Part shown: positions 32,601-39,150 of the stretch, in pieces
How the letters are laid out: every line of letters starts with the position of its first letter
How positions within the stretch are numbered: the first letter of the stretch is position 1
Source: UBA4416 sp048498515
GTDB taxonomy: Bacteria; Bacteroidota; Bacteroidia; B-17B0; Aurantibacillaceae
NCBI GenBank assembly: GCA_048498515.1
Contig: JBEHXV010000008.1
Span: 1 to 64,000 of the forward strand
Reading direction: 5' to 3'
Length of the DNA stretch: 64,000 nt
Program-made: the position numbers and the translations under genes
The notes under the pieces: generated by a model
Seen by the model: the letters and a program-made list of their open reading frames with translations, nothing else
What the model was told of the DNA's origin: nothing
The model's database searches: none

Positions 32601-33414
32601 TAACTTCATGATCAAGTACAACGATTTCTTAGGTCAATACAAACGTGAGAAATTCCAGATCACAGTTGGTGATGAGTTACCAAACGGAATTGTACAGTTA
32701 GCTAAAGTTTACATTGCTCAAAAACGTAAGTTAAGAGTAGGTGATAAAATGGCGGGCCGTCACGGAAATAAAGGTATCGTAGCGCGTATTGTACGTGATG
32801 AGGATATGCCTTATTTAGAAGACGGAACACCGGTTGACATTGTACTGAATCCATTAGGTGTACCTTCCCGTATGAACCTTGGTCAGATTTATGAAACTGT
32901 ATTAGCATGGGCCGGACAAAAATTAGGATTAAAATTCTCTACGCCGATCTTTGATGGTGCATCAATGGAAGAAATTGATTCGTACACCAAAAAAGCAAAT
33001 GTTCCTCAATATGGCCGGACTTACCTGTACGACGGTGGAACTGGAGAGCGTTTTGACCAGCCTGCAACTGTAGGTATCATTTACATGTTAAAATTAGGAC
33101 ACATGGTAGATGATAAGATGCATGCCCGTTCAATAGGACCATATTCATTAATTACGCAACAACCTTTAGGTGGTAAAGCACAGTTCGGTGGTCAGCGTTT
33201 TGGTGAGATGGAAGTTTGGGCACTGGAAGCATACGGTGCAGCTAATGTGTTACAGGAATTATTAACCGTGAAATCGGATGATGTGATGGGCCGTGCAAAA
33301 GCTTACGAAGCCATTGTAAAAGGCGAGAACATCCCAACTCCGGGCATTCCTGAATCATTCAACGTATTAATGCACGAGCTACGTGGATTGGCGCTGGATG
33401 TAACGCTTGACTAA
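29602..33414 (+). CDS. rpoB: DNA-directed RNA polymerase subunit beta
   Basis: 1270 residues. The start is a TTG at 29602 (reads MATTVKTSQRINFSSNKFPI); no ATG near it gives the family N-terminus. Hallmarks: SQLHRSPGVFF, FGTNQLSQFMDQTNPL with the rifampicin-pocket sequence continuing into THKRRLSALGPGGL, GRLCTIETPEGPNIGLI, MPWKGYNFEDAIVISERV, KMAGRHGNKGIV and GGKAQFGGQRFGEMEVWALE. The rifampicin pocket residues are the usual ones (D in FMDQTNPL, H in THKRR, S in ALGPGG context), suggesting a sensitive type. 91 bp precede rpoC, with a dispersed repeat in between. Confidence 0.98.
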   Translation: MATTVKTSQRINFSSNKFPIEYPDFLDIQVKSFQDFFQLETTPDNRKNEGLFRVFAENFPISDARNNFVLEFLDYFVDPPRYALEECISRGLTYSVPLKAKLKLYCTDPEHEDFETIVQDVYLGTIPYMTPKGSFVINGAERVIVSQLHRSPGVFFGQSRHANGTKLYSARVIPFKGSWIEFATDINNVMYAYIDRKKKLPVTTLLRAIGFESDKQILEIFGLADEVKVSKAGLKREVGRRLAARVLKTWIEDFVDEDTGEVVSIERNEVILDRETILDDNHIDLIADAGVKSIILHKEDVNTADFAIIYNTLQKDSTNSEKEAIEYIYRLLRNAEPPDEETARGVIDKLFFSDKRYDLGEVGRFRINKKLGIDIPMNIRVLTKEDIILIMKYLIELINSKTDVDDIDHLSNRRVRTVGEQLFSQFGVGLARMARTIRERMNVRDNEVFTPTDLINAKTLSSVINSFFGTNQLSQFMDQTNPLSEITHKRRLSALGPGGLSRERAGFEVRDVHYTHYGRLCTIETPEGPNIGLISSLCVFAKVNKLGFIETPFRSVNNGKVEVNKGITYLTAEEEDQKNIAQTSAELDEKGNFVGKKVTARYEGDFPVLEPNQIHLMDVAPNQIASIAASLIPFLEHDDANRALMGSNMQRQAVPLMRPEAPIVGTGIEARVAEDSRVLINAEGEGVVEYVDAREIVIRYNRTNDEKLVSFEGDVRTYKLTKFQKTNQSTCMNLKPIVKKGDKVTKGQVLCDGYATEKGELALGRNLKVAFMPWKGYNFEDAIVISERVIRDDIFTSIHIDEYSLEVRDTKRGMEELTPDIPNVSEEATKDLDEKGIIRVGAEVKEGDILIGKITPKGETDPSPEEKLLRAIFGDKAGDVKDASLRVSPSIKGVIVDKKLFSRAIKDKKQKADEKPLVEKLDADHNKAIANIKYQLIEKLFELVNGRTSQGVHNILGEEVITKGTKFTQKLLEKVDFSEVNPGNWTTDKDKNEQIERLLHNFMIKYNDFLGQYKREKFQITVGDELPNGIVQLAKVYIAQKRKLRVGDKMAGRHGNKGIVARIVRDEDMPYLEDGTPVDIVLNPLGVPSRMNLGQIYETVLAWAGQKLGLKFSTPIFDGASMEEIDSYTKKANVPQYGRTYLYDGGTGERFDQPATVGIIYMLKLGHMVDDKMHARSIGPYSLITQQPLGGKAQFGGQRFGEMEVWALEAYGAANVLQELLTVKSDDVMGRAKAYEAIVKGENIPTPGIPESFNVLMHELRGLALDVTLD

Positions 33415-33417
33415 AAA

Positions 33418-33453
33418 GACCTCACCCCCAACCCCTCTCCAAAGGAGAGGGGA
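33418..33453. repeat. Dispersed CCCCTCTCC/GGAGAGGGG hairpin repeat, copy 2
   Basis: ACCTCACCCCCAACCCC then TCTCCAAAGGAGAGGGG, beginning 4 bp after the rpoB stop and lying within the rpoB-rpoC transcript. Near-identical to the copy at 4763-4799. Confidence 0.8.
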
Positions 33454-33505
33454 GCAGGGAAAAAGGAAATAAATTTTATTATCACTAAAACCAAAAAGCA
33501 AGAAA

Positions 33506-36500
33506 ATGGCTTTAAGAAAAGATAACAAAGTAAAATCAAACTTCTCACGAATCACTATTAGCCTAGCATCGCCTGAGGCGATTTTGCAACGTAGTAGCGG
33601 TGAAGTATTGAAACCGGAAACCATTAACTACCGTACTTACAAACCTGAAAGAGATGGTTTGTTTTGCGAGCGTATATTCGGGCCGGTAAAAGATTACGAA
33701 TGTCATTGCGGTAAATACAAACGTATCCGTTACAAGGGTATTATTTGCGACCGTTGTGGTGTTGAGGTGACTGAGAAAAAAGTACGTCGTGAACGTATGG
33801 GCCACATTAACTTAGTGGTACCTGTTGCACACATCTGGTATTTCCGTTCCTTACCAAACAAAATTGGTTACTTATTAGGCTTGCCAACCAAGAAATTGGA
33901 TATGATTATTTACTACGAACGTTACGTAGTAATTAACGCGGGTGTTGCTGCACAAGGCGGTACTCAGTATCTTGATTTCTTAACGGAAGAAGAATACTTA
34001 AACTTAGTTGATACTTTACCAAAAGATAACCACTTACTGGACGATACAGATCCTAATAAATTCATTGCTAAAATGGGTGCCGAAGCGCTTCAGGATTTAT
34101 TGTCTCGTTTGCAGTTAGATGAATTATCTTACGAATTACGCCACAAGGCAAATACTGAGACCTCTCAGCAACGTAAAAACGAAGCCTTAAAACGCTTACA
34201 GGTTATTGAAGCTTTCCGTGCGGCACAAGGCCACATTGAAAACAAACCTGAGTGGATGATTATTAAAACAGTTCCGGTTATTCCACCTGAATTGCGTCCG
34301 CTAGTTCCATTGGATGGCGGTCGTTTTGCAACATCCGATTTAAATGACTTATACCGTCGTGTGATTATCCGTAACAACCGTTTAAAACGCTTAATTGAAA
34401 TTAAAGCTCCGGATGTAATCTTACGTAACGAAAAACGTATGTTACAAGAGTCAGTAGATTCATTATTTGACAACTCTCGCAAATCAAATGCTGTTAAAAC
34501 TGAATCTAACCGTGCATTAAAATCTTTATCAGATTCATTAAAAGGTAAACAAGGTCGTTTCCGTCAAAACTTATTAGGTAAACGTGTTGATTACTCGGCC
34601 CGTTCGGTAATTGTTGTAGGACCTGAAATGAAATTACACGAGTGTGGTTTACCAAAAGAGATGGCTGCAGAGCTTTTCAAACCATTTATCATTCGTAAAA
34701 TGATTGAACGCGGTATCGTGAAAACGGTAAAATCTGCGAAGAAGATCGTTGATAAAAAAGAACCAATTGTTTGGGATATTTTAGAGAACGTATTGAAAGG
34801 ACACCCGGTAATGTTAAACCGTGCCCCGACATTACACAGGTTAGGTATCCAGGCATTCCAGCCAAAATTAATTGAAGGAAAAGCTATTCAGTTACATCCG
34901 TTGGTTTGTACCGCATTCAACGCCGATTTCGATGGGGATCAAATGGCGGTTCACGTTCCATTGGGACATGCAGCCGTATTGGAAGCACAAATCTTAATGT
35001 TGGCCTCTCATAACATTCTTAACCCGTCTAACGGTGCGCCGGTTGCGGTTCCATCACAAGACATGGTGTTAGGTTTATATTACTTAACCAAATCTAAGCG
35101 TAACTTAGAGAACGATAAAGTAAGAGGAGAAGGAAAAGTGTTTTATAGTGCTGAAGAAGTTGTTATCGCCTTAAACGAAAAACAAGTTGACTTACACGCA
35201 CAAATCAAGATCAAAATTACCAACGCACTCGAAGGCGAGAAGCTGGTAACCAAGATCATTGAAACATCTGTAGGACGTGTTATCTTTAACCAGGTAGTAC
35301 CACACGAAGTAGGTTACATCAACGAACTGTTGACTAAAAAATCACTTCGCGACATCATTGGTATGGTGGTTAAGAAAACAGGTATGGCTAAAACAGCCAA
35401 GTTCCTGGATGATATTAAAACATTAGGATTCCAAACAGCTTTCCGCGGTGGATTATCATTCAACTTAGGTGATATTGAAACGCCAGATGAGAAAATTAAA
35501 ATTATTAAAGAAGCACAAGCTCAGGTTGATGAGGTTGTAAGTAACTACTCAATGGGTTTCATTACCAACAACGAGCGTTACAACCAAATCATCGATATCT
35601 GGACACATGCTAACTCTAAAGTAACCAAAAAAGTATTGGATAAGATCAGTACTGAGCGCCAGGGATTCAACTCTGTATACATGATGTTGGATTCAGGAGC
35701 CCGTGGTTCTAAAGAGCAAATTAAACAGCTTAGCGGTATGCGTGGTTTGATGGCTAAACCGCAGAAAGCAGGTGATACTACGGCTTCCATTATCGAGAAC
35801 CCGGTATTATCTAACTTCCGTGAAGGTTTATCCATCTTAGAATACTTTATTTCAACCCACGGTGCCCGTAAAGGTTTAGCGGATACGGCCTTGAAAACAG
35901 CCGATGCCGGGTACTTAACCCGTCGTTTAGTAGATGTGGCGCAAGACGTTATCATTAACGAAGAAGACTGTGGTACTTTACGTGGTTTAACGGCTACCGC
36001 ATTGAAAAACAATGACGATATCGTTGAAACATTAAGAGACCGCGTATTAGGACGTATTGCCTTAAACGATGTATACCATCCAACAACCGGTGAGTTAATC
36101 GTGAGCGGAAGCGACATGATTACCGAAGACGTGGCTGATGTGATTGAAGCATCTCCAATCGAATCGGTTGAAATTCGTTCGGTATTAACCTGCGAATCAA
36201 AATTAGGCGTATGCTCTAAATGCTACGGCCGTAACTTAGCTAATGGCCGCCAGGTACAGTTAGGTGAGGCAGTTGGTGTAATTGCAGCACAGTCAATTGG
36301 TGAGCCGGGTACACAGTTAACCTTACGTACCTTCCACGTGGGTGGTACAGCTTCGAATACAGCTGCATCATCAAGCTTGGTTGCTAAGTACGATGGTATT
36401 GCCGAAATTGATGAGTTACGTACCGTTGAGCGTATTAACCAGGATGGAACTAAAGCTAATGTAGTTATTGGCCGTTCTACCGAGGTGCGTATCGTTGATG

Positions 36501-37801
36501 CAAATACAGGCATTACTTTAACAACAGGTAATATCCCTTACGGTTCTCAATTATACATCAAGCCTAGCGCGAAAGTGAAAAAAGGCGATGTAATTTGCGA
36601 CTGGGATCCATATAACGCGGTTATCGTGTCTGAATTTGGGGGGGTAGTAGAATACGAAGCCATTAAAGAGAACGTAACTTACCGTGAGGAGTCCGATGAG
36701 CAAACTGGTTTCCGCGAGAAAGTAATTATCGAATCTAAAGACAAAACCTTATCTCCATTGATCCGTATCGTGGATAAAAAAGGTGAGCCTTTAAAAACAT
36801 ACAACTTACCGGTGAGCGCTCACATTATTGTGAACGAGAAAACTAAGATCGAACCGGGTCAGGTGTTAGTGAAAATTCCTCGTGTAACTGGTAAAACAGG
36901 TGATATCACCGGTGGTTTACCACGTGTAACCGAGTTATTTGAAGCACGTAACCCATCGAACCCTGCAGTGGTTTCTGAAATTGACGGTATCGTTACCTTT
37001 GGTAAGATCAAGCGTGGTAACCGTGAGGTAATTGTAGAAGCTAAAACTGGTGAACAACACCGTTACTTAGTGTCTTTATCTAAACATATCTTAGTTCAGG
37101 AGAACGACTTCGTGAAAGCAGGTGAGCAATTATCTGATGGCGCAACGTCTCCTAGCGATATCTTAGCAATTAAAGGCCCTACTGCGGTACAGGAATACTT
37201 AGTGAACGAGATCCAGGAGGTTTACCGTTTACAAGGTCAAAAACTGAATGACAAGCACTTCGAAACGATCGTTCGTCAGATGATGCGTAAAGTTCAGATC
37301 GAAGATCCGGGTGATACATCTTTCTTAGAGCTACAGTTGATCAACAAAATCGACTTCATGGCTGAGAACGACAACCTGTACGGTAAAAAAGTGGTTGTTG
37401 AACCAGGTGATTCAGAGAACCTGAAACGCGGTCAGATCGTTACAGCCCGTAAATTACGTGATGAAAACTCAGTATTACGTCGTAAAGACATGAAACTGGT
37501 TGAAGCACGTGACGCGGTTCCTGCAACAGCAACGCCAATTTTACAAGGTATTACAAGAGCATCGTTACAAACAAGCAGCTGGATTTCAGCAGCATCGTTC
37601 CAGGAAACCACAAAAGTACTGAACGAAGCAGCAGTGAACGGGAAAATAGATACATTACAAGGATTAAAAGAAAACGTAATCGTTGGTCACTTAATCCCTG
37701 CCGGTACAGGTTTACGTCAGTACGAGAAGATCGTAGTAGGCAGTAAAGAAGAGTACGAGCGCTTAATGGCATCTAAAGAAGAGATCGAAGAAGAAGCTTA
37801 A
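33506..37801 (+). CDS. rpoC: DNA-directed RNA polymerase subunit beta'
   Basis: 1431 residues. The N-terminal zinc site is CHCGKYKRIRYKGIICDRCG; the catalytic Mg loop is FNADFDGDQMAVHVPL; the second zinc site has CGTLRGLT and CSKCYGRNLA; the trigger-loop region has GARGSKEQIKQLSGMRGLM. The size is normal for Bacteroidota. It forms the catalytic core with beta. A perfect-stem terminator follows 70 bp after the stop. Confidence 0.98.
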   Translation: MALRKDNKVKSNFSRITISLASPEAILQRSSGEVLKPETINYRTYKPERDGLFCERIFGPVKDYECHCGKYKRIRYKGIICDRCGVEVTEKKVRRERMGHINLVVPVAHIWYFRSLPNKIGYLLGLPTKKLDMIIYYERYVVINAGVAAQGGTQYLDFLTEEEYLNLVDTLPKDNHLLDDTDPNKFIAKMGAEALQDLLSRLQLDELSYELRHKANTETSQQRKNEALKRLQVIEAFRAAQGHIENKPEWMIIKTVPVIPPELRPLVPLDGGRFATSDLNDLYRRVIIRNNRLKRLIEIKAPDVILRNEKRMLQESVDSLFDNSRKSNAVKTESNRALKSLSDSLKGKQGRFRQNLLGKRVDYSARSVIVVGPEMKLHECGLPKEMAAELFKPFIIRKMIERGIVKTVKSAKKIVDKKEPIVWDILENVLKGHPVMLNRAPTLHRLGIQAFQPKLIEGKAIQLHPLVCTAFNADFDGDQMAVHVPLGHAAVLEAQILMLASHNILNPSNGAPVAVPSQDMVLGLYYLTKSKRNLENDKVRGEGKVFYSAEEVVIALNEKQVDLHAQIKIKITNALEGEKLVTKIIETSVGRVIFNQVVPHEVGYINELLTKKSLRDIIGMVVKKTGMAKTAKFLDDIKTLGFQTAFRGGLSFNLGDIETPDEKIKIIKEAQAQVDEVVSNYSMGFITNNERYNQIIDIWTHANSKVTKKVLDKISTERQGFNSVYMMLDSGARGSKEQIKQLSGMRGLMAKPQKAGDTTASIIENPVLSNFREGLSILEYFISTHGARKGLADTALKTADAGYLTRRLVDVAQDVIINEEDCGTLRGLTATALKNNDDIVETLRDRVLGRIALNDVYHPTTGELIVSGSDMITEDVADVIEASPIESVEIRSVLTCESKLGVCSKCYGRNLANGRQVQLGEAVGVIAAQSIGEPGTQLTLRTFHVGGTASNTAASSSLVAKYDGIAEIDELRTVERINQDGTKANVVIGRSTEVRIVDANTGITLTTGNIPYGSQLYIKPSAKVKKGDVICDWDPYNAVIVSEFGGVVEYEAIKENVTYREESDEQTGFREKVIIESKDKTLSPLIRIVDKKGEPLKTYNLPVSAHIIVNEKTKIEPGQVLVKIPRVTGKTGDITGGLPRVTELFEARNPSNPAVVSEIDGIVTFGKIKRGNREVIVEAKTGEQHRYLVSLSKHILVQENDFVKAGEQLSDGATSPSDILAIKGPTAVQEYLVNEIQEVYRLQGQKLNDKHFETIVRQMMRKVQIEDPGDTSFLELQLINKIDFMAENDNLYGKKVVVEPGDSENLKRGQIVTARKLRDENSVLRRKDMKLVEARDAVPATATPILQGITRASLQTSSWISAASFQETTKVLNEAAVNGKIDTLQGLKENVIVGHLIPAGTGLRQYEKIVVGSKEEYERLMASKEEIEEEA

Positions 37802-37812
37802 TTGATATTGAT

Positions 37813-37860
37813 GGCTTCGAGAACCTCAGCCATCCCTGTCAGCTTGAGCGGAGTCGAGAG
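37813..37860. repeat. Dispersed GGCTTCGA...TCGA hairpin, copy 2 (after rpoC)
   Basis: GGCTTCGAGAACCTCAGCC then a shorter TCAGCTTGAGCGGAGTCGA; clearly the same element as 27108-27160 but with decayed right arm. It lies between the rpoC stop and its terminator. Confidence 0.7.
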
Positions 37861-37870
37861 CACATAAATT

Positions 37871-37907
37871 AAATCCCCTTTCAGAAATGGAAGGGGATTT
37901 TTGTTTT
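37871..37907 (+). terminator. rpoC terminator
   Basis: AAATCCCCTT / AAGGGGATTT perfect 10-bp stem with loop TCAGAAATGG, then TTGTTTTT. Confidence 0.85.
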
Positions 37908-37920
37908 TAGATACCTGGAA

Positions 37921-37966
37921 TGCTACAATCTGTAGCAGAAACGCTTTACGAAATGCTTTAATTTTG
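37921..37966 (+). promoter_or_regulatory. Promoter of the ORF6N pair with upstream operator-like dyad
   Basis: TAATTTTG (37959-37966) is a full -7 match, 32 bp before the ATG at 37999. The perfect dyad TGCTACA-ATC-TGTAGCA (37921-37937) ends exactly 21 bp upstream of it, covering the -33 region and beyond. ORF6N gene A has a related dyad with the identical 21-bp spacing. Confidence 0.7.
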
Positions 37967-37998
37967 TTCTCAGAGAAACAATTTAATTTTCAGAGAGC

Positions 37999-38511
37999 AT
38001 GCAGTTACAGGGTATTCAAACAAAAATTTATGAACTAAGGGGGCAAAAGGTGATGTTTGACTTTGACATCGCTGAATTATATGAAGTAGAAACGAGGACA
38101 TTAAATCAGGCCGTTAAAAGGAATGCTGATATTTTTCCTTCTGATTTTATGTTTCAGATTAAGGCAAAGGAATGGCAAAATATGTCATCACAATTTGTGA
38201 TGACATCGGCTAACAAAAGGCCGAAAACAGCCCTGCCATATGTTTTTACCGAACATGGGGTCACAATGCTCGCGAATGTTTTAAAAAGCAGAAAAGCCCG
38301 CCAAACGAGCATCGCTATAGTAAGGGCCTTTATTGCCCTGAAGCAGTTTGCCCTAACAAACACCGAACTAAGCAATAAGTTAAAAGAGCTGGAAAAGACC
38401 TACAATAAGCAGTTTAAAGACGTTTACGAGGCCATTAACTATTTATTGCAGAAGGATAAGCAGGAAACAAATCAGCGAGAAAGAAAACAAATTGGATATA
38501 AAACAAAATAG
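37999..38511 (+). CDS. ORF6N-domain DNA-binding protein (paralogue B)
   Basis: 170 residues. ORF6N domain at ~5-100: KIYELRGQKVMFDFDIAELY, TLNQAVKRNADIFPSDFMFQ, YVFTEHGVTMLANVLKS. The C-terminal half is a helical or coiled-coil part (NTELSNKLKELEKTYNKQFK) ending RKQIGYKTK. It contains a perfect 25-bp palindrome in frame (residues ~61-69, MSSQFVMTS). The downstream copy starts 12 bp after its stop. Nucleotide identity to the downstream copy is highest at the 3' ends (47 identical bases from 38422). Role unknown; phage-derived regulator likely. Confidence 0.88.
   Translation: MQLQGIQTKIYELRGQKVMFDFDIAELYEVETRTLNQAVKRNADIFPSDFMFQIKAKEWQNMSSQFVMTSANKRPKTALPYVFTEHGVTMLANVLKSRKARQTSIAIVRAFIALKQFALTNTELSNKLKELEKTYNKQFKDVYEAINYLLQKDKQETNQRERKQIGYKTK
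38182..38206. repeat. Perfect palindrome inside ORF6N gene B
   Basis: Arm ATGTCATCACAA (38182-38193), centre T, exact complement (38195-38206). Encodes MSSQFVMT in the CAA TTT register. Confidence 0.95.
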
Positions 38512-38522
38512 TGTACGGAGAG

Positions 38523-39035
38523 ATGCAGTTACAGGTTATTCAAAATAAGATTTATGAAATTAGAGGGCAAAAAGTAATGCTGGATTTTGATCTGGCGGAA
38601 CTTTATGAAACGGAAACACGAACTTTAAAGCAATCAGTTAAGAGAAACCTGAACAGGTTTCCACACGATTTTATGTTTCAATTAACAAAAACAGAATGGC
38701 AAGAGCTTATCACAATTTGTGATAAGCTCCCAAAAAGTATAAAATACAGCCCTGCTACCCCATACGCCTTTACAGAACAAGGAGTTGCCATGCTAAGCGG
38801 AGTATTAAACAGCGATAAAGCTATCGATGTAAATATTGCGATTATGCGAGCATTTATTGCTCTGAAACAATTTGCTTTAACAAACAATGAACTCAGTAAT
38901 AAGCTAAAAGAGCTTGAAAAAACCTATAATAAGCAGTTTAAGGATGTTTACGAGGCCATTAACTATTTATTGCAGAAGGATAAGCAGGAAACGAGCCAAA
39001 GTGAAAGGAAACAGATTGGGTATAAAGTAAGATAA
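38523..39035 (+). CDS. ORF6N-domain DNA-binding protein (paralogue C)
   Basis: 170 residues from ATG at 38523 (MQLQVIQNKIYEIRGQKVML); a GTG at 38511 would add four residues and overlap the stop of copy B. ORF6N domain like copy B: TLKQSVKRNLNRFPHDFMFQ, YAFTEQGVAMLSGVLNS, and the same C-terminal helix ending RKQIGYKVR. It contains a perfect 27-bp palindrome (residues ~62-70, ELITICDKL). Copies B and C probably arose by tandem duplication, but their middle segments differ strongly while both ends are conserved. Confidence 0.88.
   Translation: MQLQVIQNKIYEIRGQKVMLDFDLAELYETETRTLKQSVKRNLNRFPHDFMFQLTKTEWQELITICDKLPKSIKYSPATPYAFTEQGVAMLSGVLNSDKAIDVNIAIMRAFIALKQFALTNNELSNKLKELEKTYNKQFKDVYEAINYLLQKDKQETSQSERKQIGYKVR
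38703..38729. repeat. Perfect palindrome inside ORF6N gene C
   Basis: Arm GAGCTTATCACAA (38703-38715), centre T, exact complement (38717-38729). Read in a different codon register (ACA ATT TGT) from genes A and B. Confidence 0.95.
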
Positions 39036-39124
39036 CCAATAAATCTGTAAAAGTAATGTGAGGAAGTTTGTTGAAATGTGCTAAAAAGGGCTTTAGTGGT
39101 ATATTTTCCACAGTTGAATAAGCC

Positions 39125-39132
39125 TATCTTTG
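39125..39132 (+). promoter_or_regulatory. -7 box of the SBBP-repeat T9SS protein gene
   Basis: TATCTTTG fits TAnnTTTG; 18 bp before the ATG at 39151, so the upstream start at 39130 is unlikely. Confidence 0.6.
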
Positions 39133-39150
39133 TATAAACACAAGCCAATC

